Of a stretch of 64,000 nt of DNA, positions 46,160 to 57,400 are shown piece by piece; positions within the stretch are counted from its first letter, which is position 1; each line of letters starts with the position of its first letter. This DNA comes from Synaphobranchus kaupii (lineage: Eukaryota > Chordata > Actinopteri > Anguilliformes > Synaphobranchidae). A program made the translations under genes and the position numbers. The notes beneath the pieces are model-generated. The model was not told where the DNA came from. It did no database searches and saw nothing but the letters and a program-made list of their open reading frames with translations. The stretch is taken from NCBI GenBank assembly GCA_029718625.1, contig CM056395.1, positions 24,735,273 to 24,799,272 on the forward strand, given 5' to 3'.

Positions 46160-47516
46160 CGCTGGTATGGGAGGGGGTGGGGGGGGAAGAGGACCTGGAA
46201 TCCCGCTGCCTTACAGTATGTAAGCATGTGATTAAATATTTACTCAAAGTGGCTTTCTGATGTGTGGGCTGGGTTTAGGTCCACCAATGAATAATGTACA
46301 CACGCGCCAAAGTTGTCTAAATATAAAAGGAAAGCACTTAAGAGGGGATAGTCCTGCCGTAGAGGTGAAACGCGGCTTGCGGAAGAGGAGCAGAGCTCAG
46401 TGAAGCGCGGCTCCGCCGAGAGTCCTCGCCGCCAAGGGCCGCCGCCATCCGCTTCTCGGAAAAGCGCGGCTCTGTAATTTCCCAAAAAAAAAGGGGGCTG
46501 GGTTTACGACTCTTGCGTTTCCCGCTCCAGAGCGGATCCGGCACAGGCCTCTTCCTCAGCAGGCGCAGGGCGATGAAGACGAGGGGCGTGTTCGGATTTG
46601 CGGACTGAGGTTTTGGTTTTTGGTTGCCGCACACTGTGTTCTGCTCCGGGGAAAAAACAATAGGTTTGCATTTTGAGTTTTTTTTCTGCTTTTCCCCCCA
46701 CAGTAATGCATTTTAAAGGGTACCTAAGGCTGTTCTCCAAAAAGAATAAAGATTTGCAGCTTTCCTGAGGACATAAACTTTACAATGTGCGACTGATTTG
46801 CTCTTGAAGATACATTTCTGAAGAGAATTACAGGGAAAAAAACGTATATTCCAACTACCCCCGTAAAATTCGCAGAACCAAAGACACACCAAACACATGG
46901 TTGCTAGGCAGACCTGAGCAGTGCATGCTGGGATACATCTGAAACTTTCTTTGCTGCGAGTTATTTTGCAAGCTATTTTGCTTACGTTTTTTTTTAGTTT
47001 GCTTTGTGGAGACAAACATCAAACAGTGCTAAACCTATGTTGAAATGTTCCTTGTTGAAAGTCTCAGGGATACTGAGAGGGATATGGCACAGAAGGTTCC
47101 TTGACTTCCTTGTGGTTTTTCGAGATGTATTTGACTACACTAAAGCGGTATTGCCCTCAAAAGTATAATTCTACCCTCAGAGGAAGCCTTTATGCAGCTA
47201 TCATATAAAAAATAGATGTGAATTTTCATAACTGTATGTAACTTTATGGAAATGGTTATGCCTTTGTATTCTCTGGCATTACTCTATAATCCCTTAATTA
47301 TAGTGTTACACAAAAAACCAAAAAGATACTTGAAAAAGATATATGCACTGGGTTCCATTTTAGTATTTACCGAGTTACGGTAAAGACCGCAGAACATGGC
47401 TATTCCTCGGCACCCCATTTGGCAGTGCTTGTACTACAAACTGTGTATGTTTGAGTAGGATAAAACGCTGAAGACCGACATTCACAAAATCAAAAAATCT
47501 AATCAAGCCATCGAGT
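46160..47516. other. Unannotated sequence
   Basis: No gene seen. There is a CpG-rich patch at about 46340-46600. At 46900-46936, GTTGCTAGGCA (RFX half-site-like) precedes GTGCATGCTGGGA (ZNF143-like). These are motif resemblances only. Confidence 0.4.
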
Positions 47517-47534
47517 GGGGGGGGGGGGGGGGGG
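47517..47534. repeat. Poly(G) run, 18 nt
   Basis: Eighteen uninterrupted G. Confidence 0.95.
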
Positions 47535-49824
47535 CTAAAAACAATGATAAAAAGCCATGTAGTGAAATGATTTTAATTTGAATAAAAACCAACGTAATTA
47601 TGGATGACATATTGGAGTTCTTACGATGCAAGGTCTGGAGCCAGAGTAAAAGAAATCAATGGCACATCATTTCATATGTGTACACGAATCCCATGCGGGG
47701 CTCAGGTGGGCTAAATATTACAGTTTCATATTGCTAATGCGCCCTTCCAACCATACATTACGGTCATTTGTCAGAAAGATCTCCACGTATCGATGTGTAA
47801 TATCAGACCAAAGACAAACTCAAGAAACAGACAGAGGGAGCAGGTATTTGCACACTATCCCAAAATGTCATAATCTCATGGTTTTTAACAGTCATCTTCG
47901 TCATCATCATCATAATCATAATCTGTATGAAAGTTTTGTGTGTGACACTGCTGTGATGCTCCCTGTCCTGTATTAATTTCAGTGCAGTGAGATAAAAGCA
48001 ATCGTAGCTAACACCTCAGGGTTGCTAGGGCCCGTCTGTCAGCTGTTCCAGAAGGTTCCTGGTGCACTCTGGGTGCGTTGCGTCCAATTCCCTGCTGTGC
48101 GGCAGGCTGCCTACCTCTGAGCGCATCAATAACGGCTCGGCACAATTTCCAGCGTAATCTGCGCAAATTTACAGTACGGAGAACATCAAAGGGCGCCGGG
48201 CTCTGGACAGCTTGCCCTCCGCTTCCTTCCGCTAACAATTTCACCAAACAGGCATCTCCCATATGACACATACATGCACAATATAAGAGATGGAACTGCC
48301 ATCGGAACTGGGCACTACTAATCAATGTGTTGAATGTGCCGAATCCCTAATTATATGATTTGAATTATATGAAGAAATTTTAATTAACGGTTGGCCAGAA
48401 AGGTCAAAAAATGTATTTTATTTTTAAATTTTAAATTTTAAATTTTATTTAATATATATAAAACTCATGGGAAGAGAGAGAGACCCTAAACCCCCTGAGA
48501 TCTGTTGTTTATAAAGTCGTCTTTCAGTGAGATGTTCCACACGGCCGACACGCCTGTTTTTTTTATTTTTCCCCCCGGTAGTGAACATGTCTTACTCACC
48601 AATAACAAAGCCACAGCGGAAGACTGCGAGCCAAACAGCACCGGCACCTAAAATACTGCCTCCCCCCTGCACCCCCCCACCCCTCTACCTCCCCACCTCC
48701 CCGCGCCCCCTGCACCTCCCCACCTACGAGGAGACGCTGAATTGGGAGCAAAAGAACCTGAGGAGAAACAGCACAGCGCAGCTCTCCTGGAGATTATAAT
48801 CAGCTCTATTTTTTTTCTCGTTCCTTCATTCGTCGTGGGCTCGTATAAATAGGCCCGCTCTGCGGAATACTAAATCCCTACGGGGGCCCGTGCTTGCGAG
48901 TTGTTTTCGGAGAGCGTTCCCCCGGCGCGGGGAGAGGGGGCTAAGGAGGCACGGCACGGCACCGCTCTCATTTTCAGCTCACGGTGATGTCGGTCAATCT
49001 ATCCCCTTAAAGGGCACCGAGGGCTGTTCTCTGAAAAAAACTAATAACTCAATGAAGCCTGAAAATCAACGCTATATTTTCTAAAAACCAGACATGCCAG
49101 TGCTTCTTTTAGAAGACAAATCCTGTGCAACCTGCTTAGCTGGACATGGATTCAAACATGTATCCTTAACTATGATTTAAGAATATACATATTATATACA
49201 TTCTCTTTTTTTTTTTTTTTTTGGTAGAACTTGTCAGTGTTGGGGAAGATTAAAAAAAAGAACAGTTGCAAGTAACTGTGAACCACGCATATTTTTATTT
49301 TTATTTTTTGTATTCAATCAATGCCAGTCATTGGCCCGTGTGAGGTGGGCTTACAAAATTCTTGGCAGAACTATAAACCATTTTCCATATTTTTCTGTTA
49401 TAATCACCATTGGTGAATTTAAAGATAGGAATGTTCATTCACCCCTGAATTAAAATAGTCACTTCAATAGGAATCACAGAATGAGGTAGGAATATGAATG
49501 TTCTCTTGTGAATAAAAAAAATAAAAAATCTAATCAAATTAAATCGGGCTCCTTGGGCTTACATAACCTAATATTTAAACTGAACAACAGTTCAAAGTTT
49601 ATATAAAGTTACACCATTTTACATTAGGCTTGAGGGTATCTGTTAGGATGAGTGCTGGAATGGGTGGGGCCTGTTTTTCAAAATGGATGACACTTTTTCA
49701 TAAATTATGCAATATTTTATCCTTGTGTCAAACAAGAAATCTACAAAAAATATATTATAATAATAATAAATAATTTTCATTTGTATTTTATGTTATTGTC
49801 ATCATATGTAATATATGTAATTAA
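47535..49824. other. Unannotated sequence
   Basis: No gene recognised. It includes an ATTTTAAA-type repeat (48418-48450), a C-rich pyrimidine tract (48660-48722), a CpG-rich patch (48840-48970) and poly(T) (49206-49222). Confidence 0.45.
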
Positions 49825-50508
49825 ATGTGACGTCACGTGGCGCTGTAATGGCAACATGTAGTCCAGCTGTCTCTCGTGTTCGTGTCTGTTAATTTGAATG
49901 TATTTTGTTGTGTCGGGCTTTTGTCTTTTCATGCGGGGAGGTGGGCTGGAGATTTTTCGGGGCACTCCTGCCGCTTGTTTTGATGATATGGCCGGGATAA
50001 TTTTGTTTGTGGTCGTCACCATGGAGACGCATTCGCAACATATGCTCGGGAATGTCCTAAGATTAGCAAAGTTTACCATCGCTCTTCACCGGAGTTGAAG
50101 ATGTCGGGACTGATCCGGAGTGCAGGAAATCTTCAAAAGGCAACCAGGGAATGGAGGCAAGGAGAAGATAATGCGGGGGAGGAGTGAGGCGACGACTGGG
50201 AAGGTTGATGCAGTTCGGTGGATCCGTTTCAACGGTGTACAGAGACCGCAACACTGCGTGTATGGGGAAAAATCGCAGAGGCGCAGTTTGTGTGTTGGAC
50301 TGCTTAATGCACTGGACATCTTGGGACAGCGAGGACTATTTTTAATCATGGCAGCATGGCTGTATTCCACTAATGAAATGATATTTGATATGTTTGTTTG
50401 TGTGCTGTGGGTCTGCCCCACTGTCTCTGTCTTTTTGTTGTTGCTGGGGCTACAACTAAAGTTCCCAAACGGGAAAATAAAGTTATTCTATTCTATTCTA
50501 TTGCAATG
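49825..50508 (+). mobile_element. Internally deleted LINE, with 5' region and 3' tail
   Basis: It begins near a perfect CRE overlapping an E-box (TGACGTCACGTG, 49828-49839). It continues with a leader containing short open frames and reaches RRSLCVGLLNA, which resembles the start of the LINE endonuclease (usually ..GLLNARS..). It then jumps to a 3' UTR ending AACGGGAAAATAAAGTTATT and (CTATT)n. Endonuclease body and reverse transcriptase are missing. It therefore looks like a non-autonomous derivative keeping both ends. Confidence 0.6.
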
Positions 50509-51632
50509 GGGTCTGGGACAAATGTAAGGAATGGAGATTAGCAACCTACAATTGTGGCCCTCCAAGCAGTCTCATACGCAGCACAAAACACTACATTATC
50601 CCAGTTCTTTGAGCAGATGTCTAACATTTGTGTTTGACATTTGCCATTTTTTCCCCCTGAATTAAGCATGAATGTATTCTAACCTTTCACGGTCTTTGGT
50701 TTCTGCTAGCACCTGGCAAGTTCTTCAACCTCCTGCTAGCAACCTGGCGGTGAGTTCGTCGACCTCCTTACTCCTTAAAAGTGATTCAATTAAAGACTTG
50801 CAGGTGAAATCAACTCGGCGCTAATGTGAAAGTGTGATGGTCACCTGGTCACTGCAACTAACCTATCTGTGAAAAAGTGAGAGTTCAAAGGGCAAAGACC
50901 CAAACCTGCATTGTAAGAATAATAGTTGATTAATTAATTAATTAATTGACAAAGTACAAAATGACTCACTGTTTTTCCAACAACCTTATCTGACCAAGAA
51001 ACTGGCGGTGACAAAATGAAAAGTAGGGCATATACATATTAAAAGTTAAGTCATATATTCTTTCATTCGCCCTAAACCTCTGCACAGCTCAGCCATTAAA
51101 ATGAAAATTCTCTCTCCGTCTGGTCAGTGAATACTGCGCTGGGCACGGAGAGCTGGAACGGCTTCAGCGGTGTGATGCGGAGACTGAAAATGATACCTAG
51201 AGACAGGCCAGCCTTATCGAGTGTTAAAATCTAATTAAAAATAAAAACACATAACAGCATGGGGTCACCCTCTGCCGATTTAGCGGGCGTAATAACTCAC
51301 CCGTGAAAAATTACATATGCACCCTAACCACATCAAAATGGGATTTTTTTTTCCCTGTATTTAATTAATTCTGGGGACCGTTACTGCTGCAGTCACACAC
51401 AGCGAAAGCACATGGTGTTGTGAGGACCTCGACAGCACTGCAAGTCATTTGAACGCACTGCTGTGATCACTGTCCTTTCACTGGGTGTTGGGACAAGAGG
51501 AAACACACAAATGTACTTCTGTAACTTCAAAAGCTAGGATCCTCAACTGCCTGGTAATGCTATCAGACACCTCAACTTGAAGGGCAAAGGCCTTAAATTA
51601 GAAATATATTACTGAGATGTGATATACAAGAA

Positions 51633-51636
<4 letters not shown>
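50509..51636. other. Unannotated sequence
   Basis: Unique AT-rich DNA without a recognised gene or repeat. Confidence 0.5.

Positions 51637-51680
<44 letters not shown>
51637..51680. repeat. (AT)n microsatellite
   Basis: About 22 AT units, followed by a short CA run at 51719-51733. Confidence 0.97.
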
Positions 51681-51682
<2 letters not shown>

Positions 51683-52170
51683 TGTGCAACCAGCTTAGAC
51701 ACACATATATATGTATACTACACACACACACACCTGTACAATCTTATGAACAAGCACGTGGATACAAGCAACTGGAATTAAGAGCCCCACAGGTCCTTGA
51801 TAACAATCACATCTGTCTTCCCGTTACCTTGCAAAGTCAATTACATGATTGCTCAGTCCAACGTTTCTAGGCCTCAATCTGGCTGCGGCATCTTAATGCT
51901 GGGGATTCTATTACTTTTTGCTATTTATACGAGGAGAATCTGCTTGTCTGATGTAATTTATGAGTGTCACAAAAAGAGGGAAAAACCATCTGAAGCGGGA
52001 TAGTTCTCATTAGCTTCTCACAAGCAGGTTCAGCCTGTTTATAAAGAGATGAATACACAACCTGTGATAATATCACAACTTGTATTGCACAGATTCATTG
52101 CAAACACAAGTTGAAAGAAGGTAAAACAAAAAAATAATTAAGAAATATACATAATCGTTTTCATTGCATT

Positions 52171-52339
52171 AGTCTTATCCAGAAAGGGCCCGGTGTGGGT
52201 TTTAGCAGTTACACACCTGATTCTACTAATCAACCATTAGAAATCTTCGGACCTTGATTAGTCGAATCAGGTGTGTAACTGCTCGGTTCGAACAAAAGCC
52301 TGCACCCGCACCAGCCCTTCCTGGATTAGATCAAGGACC
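52171..52339. mobile_element. hAT-like foldback MITE
   Basis: Left TCTTATCCAGAAAGGGCC pairs with right AGCCCTTCCTGGATTAGATC. Inner CACACCTGATTCTACTAATC pairs with TTGATTAGTCGAATCAGGTG. GCATTA flanks both sides. Related to 3110-3285 and 32549-32759. Confidence 0.8.
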
Positions 52340-52351
52340 TGCATTAAATTA

Positions 52352-52373
52352 ACACACACACACACACACACAC
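52352..52373. repeat. (CA)n microsatellite
   Basis: About 11 CA units just after the MITE. Confidence 0.95.
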
Positions 52374-52439
52374 ATCATTCTGTGTAATATGCCACTGCAC
52401 ACTAGTAAAAGTTTTGATCTGGAAGCGACATGCTAAACA

Positions 52440-53060
52440 ATGACCTCGATCACGGCACACAGACTGACGGCGTCTACACCGTGTCTCCTGTGTCGCCGTC
52501 CCACGTGCCGCCGTGCGGATCTCACAGCGGACGGCTCACACGGGCGGAAGACAGGTGGCCGCGCCCCTTTTCAGTCTGCGGCGCGCTCCTCCGATCGCCG
52601 CGCCCCGTCTCGTGTTACCCAAGCACCTGTTGCCCGGGCGGAGCCGGCAGGAAGGCGTCGCGTGTCCCCCGGTGCTCCGGGCGATGGCAGATGGTGGCTG
52701 CGCGCAATTAGGCCCGCCCCGGTCTCTCCATCCATCTCCCGTTGCGGGGAACACGGGCGGAGTCGGACGCCACCCCTTCCCTCTCTCTCTGTCCCCTCTC
52801 TCTGTGCCTGGCTTATCTCCACCCCCCTTCTGCACCGTGTTTACTTTGTTTTAACCCCCCCTACACCGCCCCCCCCCCCCCCCTTTTGTATGAAAGACAA
52901 AAGGCATAAACGGCGTGGAACTCGATAGCTTTGCGTTCGCGGCTCCGTTAAAACGAGACGAGGGCGAGGGACGCCCCTCACTGGAAGCCCTGGTCTCCGA
53001 TAGCGGTGTCGGTTTAAATAAGGATTCCCGCGTAACAGGCGTCAGGAGACCAGGAAGCAG
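52440..53060. promoter_or_regulatory. CpG-rich stretch
   Basis: This is the largest CpG-dense patch in the window (GGTGGCCGCGCCCCTTTTCA, GCGGCGCGCTCCTCCGATCG, CGGGCGGAGCCGGCAGG). Long open frames on both strands follow from the composition and show no family. A promoter or 5' exon is possible but not shown. Confidence 0.4.
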
Positions 53061-55882
53061 CTGTCGGCCCTGTCGTAGCCGGCTTCAGTTGCTTTCTTCC
53101 GGGTTCACACAATGCTAAAGCCCTTTTTTTTTTCCCCCCACCCCCACGGAAATATGAGTTATGACCTCCACCCCTCTGGCCCTCTTTATTTGTACGGTGA
53201 AATCATTAAGGTTCTTTGTGCTTTGATTCCACTAAATCTTCACGTTTCCTTTTCCCCTCCATTTTTCTCCTGTGTTTCCTGAGCAGGTGGCCCCACCTTG
53301 CAGCGCTTTAAACGCCTCCGACAGGGAAGCCGGGACGCGGGGCCCTTTTTTTAACCGCCACTCACCCCGCCGTTTGCCACCTGCAGCGCGAGGGACGGCT
53401 TGTTTGGGGGACGCAGTGGCTCGTATCGCGGGGTCCAGGAGATTGTCATCGAGGGTGCAGCCCTGAAGTCTGACGGCGTGAAGGTGACCAGGTACACTCA
53501 GCACACTCGCTGCACAAAACAGCACACCCAGCAGAGAAATATAACCGCATTACATGGACGTGCACTATACAAACTACCACCTTAATGGCGATTACTGTTA
53601 ACGTGGAGATATATTTTAGGTTCGGCCAAAAATACTAACACAAATCCAGAGCTCAAACATGAACGTCACTGTGCACGGAGACAGTTATCATCAGCTTTAA
53701 TTAAACAATCGAATTTAAGGAACGTCCATACAATGGTCCATATAATGCTTCAAGTAAGGAATGTGAAGTATGCCATATATCAACTAGAGAGCGTGGGGAA
53801 CGCTAAAGCTAAAAGATAACACTGGCACCGAGGAGATAAAGTTACAATAACTGCCTACGCGCCAAAACCCCACACATACTCAAAGTTTTATATTTAATAT
53901 AATTACACACTTCTTTATTTCCCCTTTGTAAGTTCTGCACATTACCTCCCATTACAAAGCAATTAAGTACAAACAGCTACTTTTTAATCGCACTTGATTA
54001 CGGCGTCCACAGGTTCTGGCCCAAATTAAGTAGTGTAATGCTTTCCACTATGTACGGTATTGATTTCCATGTACACTGGCGTTGCAGAAAGGCTCGCAGT
54101 CAAGCTGTCCCTAGTATGCTTTGTCATTAACTTTAGATAACAAGTCTAGAAACGTTCGGCGTCCGACACCGGTTTATGGTCTTTTAAGGTGTTTTTAATT
54201 GAAGAAAGGGATTTAAGGCTTTAATTGTTGGCTGGCAAAATTAACTTCAAATGCACGTGGTATTTTGCACTTTCCCACACCGAGGGCACTAGGGATAGGA
54301 CAGGTCAACAACTATAACTGGTCACCCGAAAACTGAGAGAAAAAAGAAGATGGAAAAACAGGGATAATTAAGGGGATTAAAAATGAGTAAAAAAATAAGA
54401 GAGTATTTTTTATTTTTTTGTTAAAGAAGAACTGTCCCTGTATGTTCCCGTCAAAGTTAAGGAAGAATCGGACAGTGCTTTGTTCAACAGTCCTGATGAC
54501 GTAGACCCGTGTGAAGAACCACGGTGGCACACAACATTCCTGGAATCCGTGATCTACGTCCCCGTGTGTAATCGCCTGCGGCTCCATGTATGAATATCCC
54601 CCCCCCCCCCCGACACACACACGGAAATAACTTATCCTACGTCCCCCATGGCTGTGATTTCCAATTAGCGAAAGGTCAAAGGTCACTGCTGGCCACGAGT
54701 CCACATGCTGGCTGCAGTAAGAACACTCTTTATGGCCCATGATGCAATAGACATTCTCTCCAGGTGCAGCGTTAAGAAAATGTCAGCCATGATTCTTCTC
54801 TGGCCTCTGTACCGCTCTTACCTGTTAAAAGGTAGGGACCGTAAGGTGCTCTCATTAAAGAATGCTATTTACTTGAAAACCCAATAAATTTTTTTTCCAC
54901 CTGAACAACACACTGCTTCTCCCAATACAGGGCCAGAAACTGAGCATATAAATTTAGAGGAGAAGAAAATCACTTCATAATGACCTCTTAAGAAAAAATC
55001 AATTTTAGGCTGCGTTACAGCACGAGCAGCGATGCTTATAATAAAGTCTGCAGGTTTATATGGCTCGGTGCACGTACACATGTGAGAAATGGGTAATTTA
55101 AAACACGTACACACACACACACCCCCAACACTGTCGACTAATTAGTACCACTGCACGTGAAAAGGGTTTCTCAATCACCCCAACGAATATCACAATATAT
55201 GGGACGGCGATAGCTTGGAGCCCATCATAATTGATCTTGGCTAACAATAGCAGCAAAGTTATCAGTGTAATTAATGGAGAAATGTGTAGCCCGCCTGTGT
55301 GTCTTATCTACAAGCTCACATTACACAGAACTGTGATTACTGCAGGTATCCTTCATATTCTGCCAATTAAATGGAGCCGGTCACAAATGGGTCAAGTATG
55401 GATATTTTCATGGGCTTCAATTATGTGAGATGCTGAGGAAGAGTTAGCTATGGAATAAAAAAAATAATAATAAAAAACACTAATGAAATTCCTACATACT
55501 GATACTTTCTCACAGGTCATTATGATTTCAACTATGAATATGTATGCACAAACACTATACATATTTATGAATACTGGATGAAGTTAATGATATACACAGA
55601 ATGCTTGTGTTTTGGTGGAAAGCAAATTTAAAATGATAAGGTGAAATGTCACTGAAAATACACTGAATTTATATGATTTTCTTGTGGTTTGTTTTATTTT
55701 GTTTACATATAATTCTAGAGCCCATAGCTTAATAAGGGACAATATGTAAAAAAAATAATAGTAATTATGTCAGTAGCACAGCCTATGGATTTATATGGTC
55801 ACTGTAACCTTTTTGTCCCTTTATGTTAATTTTATTTCTTAAGTTGTCATTCAGCTTTATGTACTGTCAAAGTATTACAACT
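53061..55882. other. Unannotated sequence
   Basis: No gene recognised. A perfect DR1 is at 54673-54685, a poly(C) run at 54598-54610, and a short CA run near 55108. Confidence 0.45.
54673..54685 (+). promoter_or_regulatory. Perfect DR1 nuclear-receptor element
   Basis: AGGTCA-A-AGGTCA on the plus strand. It matches the RXR/PPAR/HNF4/COUP-TF consensus. It is isolated, so it may be chance. Confidence 0.4.
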
Positions 55883-56272
55883 TTGGGGTAACAATTTACA
55901 TTAACTATCTTCATAAAGCATTAATTATGCATTCACGAGCATTACAGAAGCATTACATAAAATTACATAGGACATTATGAATGCTTTATAATGTTTTAAT
56001 TATCTAATGAAGCTGTTATGTTGTGGACTACAGAGCATCTTCATGATTGTACATTGAGCTCTTCAAACTACATTCATTACAACCATACAAAACAATGTGT
56101 GTATATGCATTATGTCGCCACCTGGGATAGATCTGACCTGAGGTTCACAGATCTAGGAATACTGCACACATAAAGCAGTCATAACGCTCTATGTAATTGT
56201 AATGTAATGTTCTTGCAATGCTCGATGAATGCATAACGCTTTATGAAGATTGAGTTAATTTAAATCGCTACC
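55883..56272. mobile_element. Foldback MITE, ~390 bp
   Basis: ACATTAACTATCTTCATAAAGC on the left pairs with GCTTTATGAAGATTGAGTTA on the right. TTATGCATTCACGAGCATT pairs with AATGCTCGATGAATGCATAA. The centre is less symmetric and contains AGATCTGACCTGAGGTTCAC. No coding capacity. Confidence 0.85.
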
Positions 56273-56760
56273 CAACTTTGTTCAGAACACTAAGCAACAG
56301 AGTTTGTTTAAAAGCCCATGTGACTAAATGCAATGGTTGTTGCATGTTGATAATTGAAAAAAAACAAAACAATCTTTTTTTAATTTAGTTTCAGTCATGA
56401 TCTTAAATTGACAATCTACAACCTACCGGTTAAACAAACAATAAAACTGTGTTTTGTAAAAAACAGTAAAAAAAATAAAATAATAATAAATCATTTTGCT
56501 TCACTATTCACTAGTTTAAAATCTTTGAATCTTTTTTTTCTACCCGCTTGAAATTCTAAGCTTGTCCGATGTCTGCCACGCCTCTGGAAGTTTGGAGAGT
56601 GCAAGCTGGCATGCTTATCCTCAGAAATCACGTTAATCCAGCTTCTCAGGGCAGTCCATTAACTTAGGTGGGCAGCCATTGGACTGGGGCACTGAGCTGT
56701 CCGAGCAGCAGGCACAGGCAGATTGCAGGAACTTCACTACCCAGAAGTGCCTTCCCCAGT

Positions 56761-56867
56761 GCTAGGGTCAATTCCATATTCGAATCAGTCCAATTCACAA
56801 AATGAACTCAAACTCAATTTGTGAACTGAACTGACTGATTGAAAATGGAATTTACCCCAACCCTGGC
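56761..56867. repeat. Small foldback element, ~107 bp
   Basis: GGGTCAATTCCATATTCGAA and CAGTCCAATTCA on the left pair with TGAACTGAACTGACTGATTG and AATGGAATTTACCCC on the right. Family unknown. Confidence 0.75.
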
Positions 56868-57129
56868 TATCAATCTAAATTCAGTTTGATTAGTGTAGCA
56901 CGTTTCTTTAATAGAGAGATGCTGTCACAAAGACGGTTTACGGGGAAATCAGGAAATATGCAGAGACAGAGTCTGAAACCCAAAAAACAAATCAGAATAT
57001 GAGGTAAAAAACACTCAAACAGTGGTGAGGAAAAAATAAAAAAAAAATAAAAAATGAAAAGACCTCAGGAGAACCCCAGGGGACCCCCATCCTCCGCCAG
57101 TCAGTCGGTGGGCAGTAGTTGAAGTTGGC

Positions 57130-57400
57130 GCGAAATGGATAAGATATTCTTTATTGGACCCGTGTGGGGTAATTTATCCTCTGCATTTACTACTTAGGAG
57201 CAGTGGGCAGCCACTGTGCTGCGCCCGGGGACCAACTCCTGTTCTGAGGCCAGTGCAGTGGTCAAGGGCAACGGCAGGAGTTTACCTAACCTGACCTACA
57301 TGTCTTTGGTCCCCAGACTGGGACTCGAACATCGGAACCACTTTCTTGCGAGGCGACAGTACTAACCGCTACACCGCCGTACCGCCAATAATAAGGAAGC
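57130..57400 (-). mobile_element. tRNA-derived SINE-like repeat of a second family, internally deleted
   Basis: On the minus strand the head reads GGCGGTGTAGCGGTTAGTAC TGTCGCCTCGCAAG (A-box-like) and GATGTTCGAGTCCCAG (B-box-like). The body has the familiar fish wording around GACCAAAGACATGTAGGTCA and GCACAGTGGCTGCCCACTGC. A middle part appears to be missing. Confidence 0.75.

Noticed and set aside
52440..52928. 162-codon plus-strand frame and overlapping frames on both strands
   Set aside because: Low stop density from high GC content. All frames are open at once, with Pro/Arg-rich translations and no motif.
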